A model generated the notes under the pieces. The model did not search any database. It worked only from the letters and a program-made list of their open reading frames with translations, and was not told the DNA's origin. From NCBI GenBank assembly GCA_951799445.1, contig OX637287.1, positions 41,445,724 to 41,509,723 on the forward strand: DNA of 64,000 bases, read 5' to 3'. Below, piece after piece: positions 47,451-58,337 of this stretch (its first letter is position 1; every line of letters starts with the position of its first letter). A program made the position numbers and the translations under genes. This DNA is from Pseudisothecium myosuroides (lineage: Eukaryota; Streptophyta; Bryopsida; Hypnales; Lembophyllaceae).

Positions 47451-47861
47451 GCAAACTCTTTTCGTAAAGAATTCTTGACAAACCAACGGTTTTGTTTTGC
47501 AATTTCAAAGAGAGAGAGATAGAAGACAATCCTGTTTGCAAGTAGTGATCGAGTGGTGTGATAATGCTATCAATGCTATCTGTGGCCCTAGACATTTAGC
47601 CAAGTGATGCTTACACCACTTGCTTATTGATTGTTAACCATCCCATTGAGGTTATGTCCATGCAAACTCTTTTCGTAAAGAATTCTTGACAAACCAATGG
47701 TTTTGTTTTGCAATATCAAAGAGAGAGAGGTTGTAGACAATCCTGTTTGCAAGTAGTGAGTGGTGTGATAATGCTATCAATGCTATCCGTAGACATTTAG
47801 CCAAGTGATGCTTACACCACTTGTTTATTGATTGTTAACCATCCCATTGAGTCTATGTCCA
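47451..47861 (+). repeat. ~205-bp tandem duplication
   Basis: Copy 1 (47,451-47,661) and copy 2 (47,662-47,861) both begin GCAAACTCTTTTCGTAAAGA and end ATCCCATTGAG followed by a TATGTCCA word. They differ by small deletions and substitutions, so the duplication is fairly recent. Confidence 0.93.
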
Positions 47862-47961
47862 GTAACGTGAAAATAAAGTCTCCTTATGAGAAATAACATC
47901 CCTCGTCACTCTCGTGACTTAGCATGTGTTTCTCATAACAAGATTCTACTTTCACATTACT
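47861..47961. mobile_element. short MITE, family H, copy 1
   Basis: The ends AGTAACGTGAAAATAAAGTC and ACTTTCACATTACT are inverted repeats, continuing into an internal TTATGAGAAA / TTTCTCATAA pair. Relatives are at 52,161-52,247 and 54,398-54,493. Confidence 0.8.
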
Positions 47962-48794
47962 TAGTCCATGATTTTCAACCACCCAAAGACCAAAAACTGG
48001 TCACATAGGGATTACAGGACTTGTTAGGTAATGGGCATGTAGAGATTAGTTCGTGTTCTCAAGCAATTGGTAGGGAACACCGTCACTGTACCTTTGAGCA
48101 AAAACAGAGAGGTCCATGTCCAGTTTCGTCGATGCGAATGGAGGAAATGGAAACTTCACCTCAGGCTTCTTGTGTGTACCACGACCTTGTTTTTTCAGTT
48201 TCCGATCAAAAAGCAATACAGGTAAAAAGAACCAAGGCTGATGAAAATCGCGCTTCGAGGCTCAAGAAACTGATTTTAGGGCTTGCTTTTGTGGTGGTTT
48301 GATTCGGAGATTTGCTCTCCCCATGTTTCATTTCTGAGGAAGCAACGACAGTGAGAACAGATCAATCTTATGAAGGCAAGTGAGAAGCGTGAGCAAAGGG
48401 GGGAGATGGTGAAAGAATGGGGTTGAATGCGATGATTGATCAACGGTGCCCTAATTTCAACAGATGGTTAAATTCGGCTAGAAGCTGCTGATTTCAAGCC
48501 ATTCGGCAACTATGCTCAAAGAGAAGTATCTGTTATTGAATGTGATTACGAATGCGGCACTAGCCGAGAGGTAAGGACAAGCTCTGGTTTTGTGTTTTCG
48601 ACTTCAATTGTGACAGGGTTAGGTTTCCGTGAAGTGAAGGTTTGTGGCTCTGTTTTGTGGCTCTTGAAGTGAAGGTTTTCGGGTGTGGTTTGCAGAAGCA
48701 AGGATGGTGTAAAGCCAAGTTGGATCATGCGAAGCGGATGCGATTTATAATGCTCCGCAGACTTGGTAGGAATAACAAAGTTTAATATTATCTC
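47962..48794. other. 5' region of the membrane-protein gene
   Basis: No separate gene is supported. A plus-strand frame of 93 codons at 48,021-48,302 has no recognisable domain. A TTTATAAT-type box lies only about 50 bases upstream of the ATG at 48,795. Confidence 0.4.
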
Positions 48795-50057
48795 ATGGAG
48801 AATTCTGGTTTTGAGCTCCTGTGGAAGATGTGTCATCGTGCTAAGGTAACAACTGTACATCTGCTGACCGTAGCTGCGCTCATGTCATCTGTGTCTGCTC
48901 AAACGTGGTTCGAAAATGGTACACTGAGAACTGACCTCTATGAATCCCACCGCGTGATGTGCTCCCGACGCTTAGTGACCACGGTGTGGGGCTGCATTGT
49001 GACGTTGCTGGCTTTGGGATTAGATTCGTGGGGCCGGTACAAGCACACAGCTGCAGGGAAGGTGGACACGCTGATCATCTTTGTGTTGGGCGCTTTGAAT
49101 CCATTCATAAGCTTCTGGGGGGTGGCCGATGACGCTGTGGATTACTTGAGAATGCTGTCCAGGCTTGGCAAGCCATTGATTCCAGCATGCTACCCTTGGG
49201 GCCAATGCGTGGTGAAAATCATCGTGCCCAGCGACGTGATCATCAATGCTTTGTCACAACCGATGTACGAGAAGCTGCGAGGTATGGAAAGCATCTATGC
49301 TGGTGACATCGAAGTGCACGACTTCTCCAGCGCAATCGTGATCGGCAAGTTCAAAGACGAGCTCGTGAATTTCATCCCTCTCTCGCTGGAAGGCAAGGAG
49401 GCTTTGCTGCGAGCCAATGTGTTGCCAGATTACGAGAATCTGAAGAAGCTTCATGGCCATTCCCGACTGGGCGTGGTGCTCTCGGCGATCCAAGCAATTG
49501 GATACATCTACGCGGTCATATTTCGTGCTGCAGAAGGCCTTCACGTGAGTCCAGTCGAAGTCATCTGCTTGGTGCTCAACTTGCTGCTGCTCATGAAAGT
49601 GGCATTGCACCACTTCTCCAGTTTTCTGCACAAGCCGCTGGTGCTGCATTTGGACGGCGAGGACCAGGAGAAGTTTCTGAAGGAATGCCAGGAAGTGGAG
49701 GGTCGGTTTACAGTGTTCTCTTCGCATCTGTCCTGGTGTGTCGCCTTGAGTTCAATGTTTTTTGCAGTGATCTTGATCAGTTTCATCGTCAGCATGGCCA
49801 AGCACTTGGAGTATCATGTCCGGCTGTACTTCCCTGTGGTGCTCTTCCTTCTCACGTTGTTGTATACCGCGAGTACATTGCAGACGTTGGTCTTGGGCAA
49901 AAGTAAACACTCGGCGTTGCTGGAGTTGGCGATTTATGTTTTGAATGGGATTTGCTATGTTTATGCATTGACTGTGACAGGAGAGTTCTGGGTCGCCAAG
50001 AAGTTCAATGTCCGGTCTTCTCACGATGCTTCGGAGCTTTGTCCTCACATTGGCTGA
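48795..50057 (+). CDS. multi-pass membrane protein of unknown function, single exon
   Basis: An uninterrupted frame of 420 residues with good codon bias; I do not recognise the family. Likely membrane segments by eye are residues 20-36 (possibly a signal anchor), 61-77, 91-108, 225-243, 253-270, 312-333, 344-361 and 375-396. A soluble region of about 115 residues (110-224) lies between the third and fourth segments and contains VDYLRMLSRLGKPL, ACYPWGQCVVKI and DFSSAIVIGKFKDELVNFI. A second acidic, charged loop (HLDGEDQEKFLKECQEVEG) precedes the sixth segment. The C-terminal tail is short and hydrophilic. The absence of introns differs from its neighbours and could mean a retrocopy or a lineage-specific gene. 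The first Met is used; a second Met at residue 12 is an alternative. Confidence 0.75.
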   Translation: MENSGFELLWKMCHRAKVTTVHLLTVAALMSSVSAQTWFENGTLRTDLYESHRVMCSRRLVTTVWGCIVTLLALGLDSWGRYKHTAAGKVDTLIIFVLGALNPFISFWGVADDAVDYLRMLSRLGKPLIPACYPWGQCVVKIIVPSDVIINALSQPMYEKLRGMESIYAGDIEVHDFSSAIVIGKFKDELVNFIPLSLEGKEALLRANVLPDYENLKKLHGHSRLGVVLSAIQAIGYIYAVIFRAAEGLHVSPVEVICLVLNLLLLMKVALHHFSSFLHKPLVLHLDGEDQEKFLKECQEVEGRFTVFSSHLSWCVALSSMFFAVILISFIVSMAKHLEYHVRLYFPVVLFLLTLLYTASTLQTLVLGKSKHSALLELAIYVLNGICYVYALTVTGEFWVAKKFNVRSSHDASELCPHIG

Positions 50058-52070
50058 CTTGACGTGACTTGGTACCAGTCAAGTAGCTCCTTTTGTAGAG
50101 CTTCCAATCTCTTAAAACATCAAGACCTCGCCAGTGTGCTGTTTAAATGCGAAATTCTCTTTTGAGTCGGTGTTTATAGTGAGGAAAACTTGTAACTGTC
50201 CCTCAAGATTGTTTTTCTACGAGGAGTGTCCTTCACAATGAGATCTGCGGCAAACATGCAAGAGATTAACGATTCTGGCTTCGACTGCAACATCAACTTG
50301 AGACACCTACAACGTTGCAATTCAAAACGTCGAATTTCCGATTCTTCGAGATCTCGGTGGGCTATCAAAAACGTATCATTGAATAACACCTTCTGCGTTC
50401 ATTCATCAACTCAGAGAAATTTGTTCATTGAAATCAGTTGACGACTTTTTCTTTTTTTCCATTTGTATTGTGACGATGTCAAGTGACAGGTATGGAGAAA
50501 TGAATAGACAAACCAGGTGCAATCACAGACATATACGGTATCTACACTTAATTGCAATCCCCTCTACCTAATTACACTTAATTGCGACCCTCATCGTTGC
50601 CTAATATGTTCATATTCTGAACATGAGAACCAGGTGTATATGGATACACCTGTAAAGTGCACTTTGAAAATTTCTTAGGGTATTCAGACGGTGTCATAAA
50701 TTTACATCCTTTTTCAATTACCAACAAGACTCGCAAAAAACAGAAGGCAGTTTAATAGCAGTAGGAAATACTTATTTTGGATGCTCTAATTCAGAACTGA
50801 CCGATTATGACACATCATTCCACTATCTCAATCCAATATCGATTTCTTGTGGGCCTTCAATGTGCAGAATTGTAGCAGATTCGGAAAACAGCTACTACAT
50901 TGTCCTGAGGTAGATCTGGAACAACTATCCTAGATTCAGGAGTTAGCTATGATCTTTCAATAGCTTCGACGTTCACGAGTTTCATGTCGATTGCTGATTC
51001 CATTGTAGTGACGTTGCAAGAGTAGGCTCGTTTTCAAGAGTGGCCAACATGATTATAGATTGCAATGCTCATCGTCAACTTCTGACGTATACGTCAATAT
51101 GGTAGGCATCCTTAAACTCACGATTTACTATAAATTTCCATGTGCACAACATAAAGTTGCCTTGCTACTGATTGATCTTTGAGAGTTATCATACAATCCA
51201 CCGGCACTTCGACGTTGAAATGTCTGCAGAGGGACGTGGAGAAAGCACTGAAACGCATCCTCAGCCTTGAGGTGCCAATGCCTGTCAAAGTATGCCAATC
51301 CATTTAAGATAGAACAGCCCATCATGGGCAGATTTACCAGTTTGCCCTCAGCTGAAATTTTTTTATTTTTTTTCCACATAAAGGCAAGTGTAAGAAACGG
51401 TGAGTGCAATTTAAATTATATTTTTTCAACAAAGTATGAATTTGTTATAGATTTTTGAAGTGTGTTGCCCAATTGGCCCAAAAGAGTCTTTAGACTACCC
51501 CAAAAACAACAAAAAATATATCCATAATAATCATCTTATTCACTTGAATTAGTCACAATATTTCCTAACATGAAGGCCTAAAAAAGTCACTTCTTGTAAT
51601 GAATTTACATTTAAGAGGTAAAAGCTCTTATTGTAGTCACTAATCACTCCATTACTTTCACCGTAAACATTGATTGTGGCCACTAACTCAATCTAATGTA
51701 GCCCAAATCTGATTTATTGAAAAAAGTTCGTCGAAGGTTGATGCAAGACTTTGATGGGTCATTCTCTAGGTGTTTGGAATGGGTCTTTTGCTTGTAATGG
51801 GGTGGTTTACGTTAGTAGCTTTTCCAATGTCAGGAATTGTGTACGAAAATGGAAGCCCAAATCTCAATTACCTTAAATTGGTAGGGTCATGAGATGGAGT
51901 GGCTTATCCTACGTAAAGAATTTGATGACCTCTTGGTGCTCAAGGCTTGGCTTACGATGTTTTCAACTATATGCCAAGGGTTTATGCTTCAAAATACATA
52001 ACCTCTATGGAATTCATTTTAAGACAAATGATAATCTCTCATTGGATGAAGAGAAGAATGTTCTTTTCCA
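50058..52070. other. intergenic, nothing recognised
   Basis: Short frames on both strands near 50,170-50,440 and 51,118-51,460 lack domain or splice support. The plus strand near 51,700-52,090 has a protein-like but stop-interrupted reading that may be a decayed transposon protein. Confidence 0.4.
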
Positions 52071-52153
52071 TAACATGGAGTTGCTTTAGCATTATGATGC
52101 CCTTCTATTAGACCCTTGATTGACCAAAATCCAACCATCCAACATTGAGAGTT
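52071..52153 (+). repeat. dispersed ~85-bp repeat, family J, copy 1
   Basis: The phrase GTTGCTTTAGCATTATGATG begins a block ending CAACATTGAG. It recurs at 53,876-53,965 and 53,991-54,083. Confidence 0.8.
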
Positions 52154-52160
52154 TGAATTT

Positions 52161-52247
52161 GGTAATGTAAAAGCAAAGGTTCATTATGAGAAATAACATC
52201 CCTCACCACTCCTGTGGCTCATAACAAGGCTTTGCTTTCACATTACC
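52161..52247. mobile_element. short MITE, family H, copy 2
   Basis: The ends GGTAATGTAAAAGCAAAGG and CTTTGCTTTCACATTACC are near-perfect inverted repeats around a 50-base middle that itself contains TTATGAGAAA and CTCATAA. It lies directly beside a family J repeat. Confidence 0.85.
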
Positions 52248-52254
52248 TGGTTTG

Positions 52255-53110
52255 TTTTCTATTTGGCCACTCCAATGTGTGAGGCTATGCAATGTAAGCA
52301 CTGATTTAGTGCAATTTCCAGAGTTCTATATGCTTTCAAACTTTGTACTACTTCTACACTAAGTCTTCACACTTGTTTGACAGGTAGGAGAATGCACAAA
52401 GATATGCAACAGAGATCCCAGCCTTGACACTAATGAGCCACAATACTATTTGAAAAATAGAACCAAAAGATGAACTCAGCATGTTGCACATTAAGAATAG
52501 AACACATGAAATGGTGATGGTGGTAGAAGAGAGGTTGACACTTATAGTTTTTCAAGAGTACCTTAGTTTCTAGGTAGATCCCCTACTGCTCCAGAGGAGC
52601 TTCTATTGAACCAAGATTATGCATAGTTGATAAGATTTTCTATGATAATAGAGGGAATCAAAAAGTGTGTACAATGAGGGACCAAGAGCTAGAGTTTGAG
52701 AAAACATAGGACAAAACTTCTTGAAGCATCAAAACTATGTCTAATGGAGTTTGATGTTGTGTTTCTTTTGTATTATTCCTAGTTAAACCTTCCTCTGATA
52801 CTCCTACAACTTGGATAAACCTTTATGATTAAATCTATTGATTACATTAGAATACACTCATTATACATAGAAACAAAATTCTTTGGGAAAAACAATCAAT
52901 CTTTCTTTGTAGACAATTCCAACTTCTGACCAAAAAATGCTTGATGCAACTACAATTTGGAAAACATAAGTCAATAATGTGAAAGAAATATTTACAAATA
53001 TTCACAAGAAACAAATACATCTGCCAATTTGTTATACTTGAAATCTAACCCCTTTAAATGAAGTGAAAAAAGGGCTAAAATGTGAACAATCCTACAAGAA
53101 ATTCCTTTGC
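52255..53110. other. intergenic, nothing recognised
   Basis: AT-rich DNA without a supportable gene, RNA or complete element. Confidence 0.5.
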
Positions 53111-53129
53111 AAAAAGTAATGCCACCAAA

Positions 53130-53310
53130 TGGTGAAACACGCGTTGGTAATTGTGATTTGCCAAGACCACTATAATTTTTGTCTCTTAGCTAACTCTTGA
53201 AGCTATTTATTTTCTTTGTCCAATGTCTAATTGTCTTACACCTATTCAAAGTACTTTTGAATGCACATCCAATGATAGAAAAATCAAGTTCTAATTACAA
53301 AAAAGTGAAA
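53130..53310. mobile_element. eroded relative of the Tourist MITE at 37,384
   Basis: The internal blocks GTGATTTGCYAAGACC, CTATAATTT, TTTGTCCAATGTCTAATT and CAAGTTCTAAT occur in the same order as in 37,384-37,644. The terminal repeats are lost. Confidence 0.7.
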
Positions 53311-53875
53311 AGTTATTATGTTTTGTGGGACAAATTTTGGAGTCCATTGAAGACACCTTTAGGAGATATGACATTATTCCAATATGAAGTACACAATCAC
53401 CCATAACCTCAATGGAGGCCATTTATGACAACAAATAGAGAAATCTCTCATTGTATAAAGAGAGGTAAGGTAACCCCCCATAACCGACCAAATAAAGAAT
53501 TCCGACATGATCTGGAGTAGTGAAGGCAAAACAAATATTTTCAGAGGTACATCAATAGAAATGACATGGATTGCAAAAAATTTGGTAATTTTATCGTTTG
53601 AATTGAAAGTACTATGAATTTTGGGAGGCAAAAAGTGCGTCAAACCCATGACCAATGTCTAGACTCTTCCAATTCCAATCATTCAATATCTTTTTACCTA
53701 ATCATTATTTCCTAATTTTTTTTTCACAACTTGGGACATGTGTCATGTATTCATTAGTTCCAACCTTGAAAACGAAAAAAAATTGCATTCTAAGCTTGGT
53801 CAAAAATACGTGCACCTATAGGTCGAGAATGGGTCACTAGTCGGGAATGGGGGGGTTACCTTATGTTCATTTGTA
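53311..53875. other. intergenic, nothing recognised
   Basis: Short frames only (up to 93 codons), without domains. Confidence 0.5.
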
Positions 53876-54083
53876 TAACATAGGGTTGCTTTAACATTAT
53901 GATGGACTTCCTTCTAAACCCCTAATTGAACATGTTGACCAAGATCCAACCATCCAACATTGAAGCAATTATGCCTGTTAATGCGATTTACATAATATGG
54001 GGTTGCTTTAGCATTATGATGCACTTCCTTTTGGACCCTTAATTGAGCATGGTTGACCAAGATCCTACCATTCAACATTGAAG
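53876..54083 (+). repeat. dispersed ~85-bp repeat, family J, two tandem copies
   Basis: Copies at 53,876-53,965 and 53,991-54,083, each with GGTTGCTTTARCATTATGAT, a GACCAAGATCC block and the end CAACATTGAAG. Confidence 0.85.
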
Positions 54084-54096
54084 TTCTATCTGTTAA

Positions 54097-54398
54097 GAGC
54101 ATTTCCACCAGTACACGCGCTGGGTCCCTCGCTCTTCAAACTGGATGAAAAGCGCTACAAGCCCTTCCTAAGATTCTCTTGAACACTCAATCCTCACGTG
54201 TCAAGAATTGGCCCTTGAAATCACTATTCATCCTAAGTTTAGTTGCTTTATCCTTTATGCTACTTGATGAGTGGTCTTTTGACTATTTATGGGCCGTGTT
54301 TGGTGAGCAACAGTGAGGGACAAGGAAATTGAGGGCCCTTCCAAATTAGATGGAAAATCTGAGTGTATCAAGTTGGGAGGGTACTGGTGGGAATGCTC
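54097..54398. mobile_element. Tourist-type MITE with TAA target duplication
   Basis: The ends GAGCATTTCCACCAGTAC and GTACTGGTGGGAATGCTC are 18-base inverted repeats with one mismatch, flanked by TAA (54,094-54,096 and 54,399-54,401). The 302-bp interior is non-coding and rather GC-rich. It abuts a family H MITE on its right. Confidence 0.9.
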
Positions 54399-54493
54399 TA
54401 ATGTAAAAACAAAGGCTCATTATGAAAAAGAATATTCCTTGCCACTCTATAGGCATGTTATTCCTCATAACTAGGCTTTGCTTTCACGTTACC
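54398..54493. mobile_element. short MITE, family H, copy 3
   Basis: The ends CTAATGTAAAAACAAAGGC and GCTTTGCTTTCACGTTACC are imperfect inverted repeats, with an internal CTCATTATGA opposite TCCTCATAAC. It is inserted next to, or into, the target duplication of the Tourist element. Confidence 0.75.
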
Positions 54494-54836
54494 TAATCCA
54501 TATTCACCACTTATTGCAATTCAACAAAAATTGACTAAAAATTGGATGCAAGAATGAAGTGTGATCAAGCAAGTCAAAGAAAAGTGATGAAGTGGAAGTA
54601 CAAAATTTTGGACCAAAACTATAGAGTTACACTTCTAAAAATTCATATAAGTTGAGCATCAATAATTGATAATAGGACCACCCATAAATGGAACACACAT
54701 GTTGAAAAGAATATAATTTGCACTCAAATGGTAGATTCACACTGAAAAGATTACAATGTGCACCCAAATAATGGATTCAATGACTTCTCCCAATGGCTTC
54801 CTCACATACAGTTTACCACACCTTTGTCATTCATGC

Positions 54837-55193
54837 TCATCTTTTGAAGCGTTGATATTTAGGCAAAGTTGACAATGCGTGCTCATACCTTACAAACATC
54901 CCTGTTAGGCACTTGAAATAATGGTCGAAATATTTACAGATTTGAGACAACCGTGCCTGCTTTTCAAGTACGCTGCCAAAGATAGAGTTAAAAGTCCTCA
55001 CATTTTGCTTGTCACCTTCCCGTGTTGACAGGGCTGACCTAACTTCAGATGCGCAGCTCATTGAAGCCATGAGCACGGTGACAACGCATTCCAGCTCGGC
55101 AATAGCCATCTTCCCAATCTCTGCACAAGAGAGTCTTATAATCGGAGTATGGCTTGGCCACATTTGCCGCATCTGTGCCGCCGGGTCGTTCAT
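54837..55193 (-). CDS. unrecognised small helical protein, probably the last coding exon of a plant gene
   Basis: An open frame of 118 residues with good codon bias begins MNDPAAQMRQMWPS and contains IGKMAIAELECVVTVLMASM, then LEKQARLSQICKYFDHYF, ending LPKYQRFKR. It looks all-helical with Cys residues and no membrane segment. An AG acceptor lies six bases upstream of the ATG (at about 55,200). A second exon-like stretch at about 55,335-55,430 (with CEEYTRLASEANPTSQGSGA) ends at a GTAAGT donor, so an upstream exon or spliced leader is likely. Joining it as I read it gives a stop just before the ATG, so I take the ATG at 55,193 as the start. The family is unknown to me. Confidence 0.55.
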   Translation of the reverse strand: MNDPAAQMRQMWPSHTPIIRLSCAEIGKMAIAELECVVTVLMASMSCASEVRSALSTREGDKQNVRTFNSIFGSVLEKQARLSQICKYFDHYFKCLTGMFVRYEHALSTLPKYQRFKR

Positions 55194-55493
55194 TGTTTCT
55201 GCATCATCACACAGACCAAAACTTTAATGAGAATGTTCCTGCAGTCAGTCAGTCAGAAGGCTGAAGATGCAAATTCAGAGAGATTTAAAAAAAAAATTTA
55301 ACTATTTCTTTGAATTGCAACTTACAATCAGAGACCTGACATTCGCTCAAGTGATCTAGTGTGGCACCAGAACCTTGGCTCGTAGGATTTGCTTCAGAAG
55401 CCAGCCTTGTGTATTCCTCACAAAAGGCCGCTTTCTGCGTTTCAGTTTGTAAAGCTTAGGTTCCATTGGGAAGCACATAACCTTCACCAAATC

Positions 55494-55934
55494 AACCCCT
55501 AAATGCCCAAAGGGTCAAAAGTGTCCACTTCCATATTTGTAGCACTTTGAAATAAATACTTTAGAAAGCTTCAAAGAAAGATAACAAAATGTGCCTATAC
55601 AAAGAAGTGACCATGTCCTACATTTTTGAATGATTAAAATCAATGTTTCGGAAGTTTTGTAATGAGTGATTGTGAGCTTCCAAAGAAGATTTTTTAGTTT
55701 TTAGGCTGGGCACTTAGAGGTGTCCAAGTAGTCAAAAGTGATTGCTTCCATAGCTATAGGAGTTGAACTAAATCATGTAGGAAGGTAACCAAAGAAAAGG
55801 TAACCAAATGCACCTATAGCAAGAAGAAATCATACAGTCCAATAGAAATATGTTTTGAAAGTTATGATAATTGACTATGAGCTTCCAAAGTAGAGTTTTT
55901 GTATAAAGCTTCAGCACTTAGGGGCTAAATTCTT
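55494..55934 (-). repeat. two diverged ~220-bp tandem units
   Basis: Each unit has GTCAAAAGTG near its start, a GCACCTATA/GTGCCTATA block, then TGAGCTTCCAAAG and an AGCACTTAGRGG end. Units are about 55,494-55,715 and 55,716-55,934. Confidence 0.75.
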
Positions 55935-56578
55935 AAAAAATGGTAAGCACCGGCTTCAAATTGGTAATATAATCTTACAGGCGGGGAAGTCATGCAGAGC
56001 ACACAACCCATTTGTTCACATTTTTTCATTTGGTCTTGAGGCAGAGGGTGCTGCGTCAACCGCCTTGTGAGGGCCATGCACGAAACAGGTTTGAAGCCCT
56101 TTCGCCTTCAAGCATCCATAACATTGTTCTATCAATGGTCTGGATTAATCTCCAATGACATTAAATCTAATCTAAACATGGACACACTTCGTTGCTAGAG
56201 CTGCAGCTAGTGTAGCGCATGCTAATCGTTCTAAAGTCAGACACAGAGCCGGTTTACAGTTCTTTGTACAAGTCTTGAGGATAAGTGAGCCTAAACACAG
56301 CGATTAGGAGTTATTAGAAAAAAACGGCAAAACGTTGAAATACAAATAGGTTAAGTTAGGCTACGGGTCTTGTTCATTCGACCATTTTGTGGCACGATGA
56401 TGTTTGCAGCGCTCAACAACGTGGTCAAATAGAAGACCACCCACAAAAACTGTCACCATGAAAGCATCCGTCATCCATTGTTAAGATTCTTTCTCCAGGC
56501 CGTATGGACAACTTTTGAACAATCACAATGCAGTGTGAAGGCCTGTCCAGGCAAATCTCCAACCCTATGGTTGAAATG
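55935..56578. other. intergenic, nothing recognised
   Basis: Balanced composition but no supportable gene. This probably includes the 3' untranslated region of the RNase H-like gene. Confidence 0.45.
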
Positions 56579-58032
56579 TCAAGGCCTGCCCTCGCAAACG
56601 TAAACCGATCCTAAATCTATGAGCCAGTGATACACTGATGAGGCTAACCTGGCAATAGAGGTGCTGTCTGAAGAGCTGTCAATGGCTTTCTTGGCAAGAA
56701 ATTGAGCCTCCGTGTTGCATTTAGGGGAAATGTAAAGCGCCCCACATGTTTGGAACTCGTTCAATAGCTCTCGCACACGAAGTTTGAGATCACGAATACT
56801 CGAATGACATGCAGTCCACTTTCCAGTTACCTGGCATACCGATTTTCCATAAGACTGAGACTATCAGCTCGCAAACCAGCAACCATACATTGCAATCACA
56901 TTAATAGCCTTCCAACTAGGACTGACATAAGAGGTTTAAAGTAATCCGTTGTATTTATGACAGCTTTTGACATATTTGATGTAACAAGCGTCTCAAAGAG
57001 GTAGCTTGAAACCTGGTTATCTCAAATTTATTTTAGCATGCCACATTGGAGCTATGTAAGCACTACCTTGTCATGCTCATTCTTATTGCTTAGACTAGTG
57101 TAAGGTCAACATGGAAGACAAAGAGGTAAAACAAATAAATTTTCTTTTGTGGTGCCAACCAAGGTAGAATTTGTTGATATGTCAAGCTTGTTGCTTCGAC
57201 TTGCGCAACCTAAAGTGGCCTTAGCTATTCTGGAAGCAACTTTGCTGTCATGCACTTAAACATTAACGGGAGTCAATGAAGTGATTTGTTGCATATGAAG
57301 ACTAACAAATGCTCGACCATATCAAAGTTAACATTGAGCTATCCTGTATCGATTCAATTCTACCGTGAAAACTGTGGTCAAAGGGCTCATGACTAACCTG
57401 GTTGAAGACAAGTTCAGAGTCGCACATCACTGTCAGGTGCCGCACGCCACGTTGCAATGCAGTTTCCATTCCCATAATAAGAGCAGTGTATTCAGCAACG
57501 TGGATCGAGCAAAATCGCCCCAGGTATTGGTGGACTTGTGCAATTTGCAACTCCTGTCATCATGGACTACATGATACACTCAGAACCGGTTTACCTCTGC
57601 CAAACATGGCAAGTAGGCTCCAGAAATTTGGTTCAAATTACAATCAGTCCATAACTACTCTAGTACATTGTAAACATTCTAACAATCAGGAACAATCGCA
57701 GAAATTGGCTGGTAGCACTACAGGATTGAACGAGTGAAGTCGGCAAAGTTGATGACCAACCAATAAAGACTGTAAACAATAGGATTGGCTAGGACTCCAG
57801 AGCGCTAAACAGTTGGAAGGGGGATATTTGCATCTACAATACAAGTTGAACTAGTCCAAGCCAAACACAAGGACTTCTGTGGCACTCAATATGCACACAG
57901 TAAGTAGAATAGAATGACATACCTTCAGTGGACTGACAATTACAATTCCAACCCCTGCTCGCCCTTGGACTTGGCCTGCCATTGGCCGTGCAGTTCCACT
58001 GAAATACAACCAGTACGGGAACTTTGGAGATC
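56579..58032 (-). CDS. RNase H-like domain protein (plant RVT_3 type), partial, with altered catalytic residues
   Basis: Three exons read in order: 58,032-57,923, 57,553-57,398 and 56,830-56,579, with GT-AG borders and agreeing phases, giving at least 171 residues that cover one RNase H fold. Strand 1 is YWLYFSGTARPMAGQ followed by GRAGVGIVIVSP. The helix with the conserved Glu is HVAEYTALIMGMETAL, and strand 4 is HLTVMCDSELVFNQ with the conserved Asp. The last helix is NTEAQFLAKKAID. The first catalytic Asp (usually FDG) is Ser here and the last (usually EAD) is Gln, so two of four acidic metal ligands are missing. The protein is probably catalytically weak or dead, perhaps a binding domain. 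The 5' exon or exons upstream of 58,032 were not found. A GTTAGC donor near 56,652 would allow a different C-terminus. Confidence 0.75.
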
Positions 58033-58182
58033 CTGCACGAAATACAATGAAAAAGTTAATTCCTAAAAATGGCTGAACAAGACAAGGCTTACAAAGACCA
58101 AGAGAGTAAAACTTAATGGAATACAAGGATTCCAACAATAGGGTTTTCAGTAAACTTGGACTCTTTCAAGGACTTTTAGAAA

Positions 58183-58337
58183 TCATAAAGAGGATCTTCT
58201 CCATGATTCATAAGGAATTTTTTTTTTATCACAATGATTACCGGTATACACATGCAGGCCTCCGTATGATCTATGACATGATCAGCGTGATCATAGGGTA
58301 ATCTCCACATGAATCATGGAGAAAATTGTCCTTATGA
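58183..58337. repeat. short inverted repeat upstream of the RNase H exons
   Basis: About 28 bases around TCTCCATGATTCAT at 58,183-58,210 recur inverted at 58,308-58,337 (ATGAATCATGGAGA). The region between contains further small palindromes (GATCTATGACATGATCAGCG). It may be a MITE or the end of the gag relic. Confidence 0.6.
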
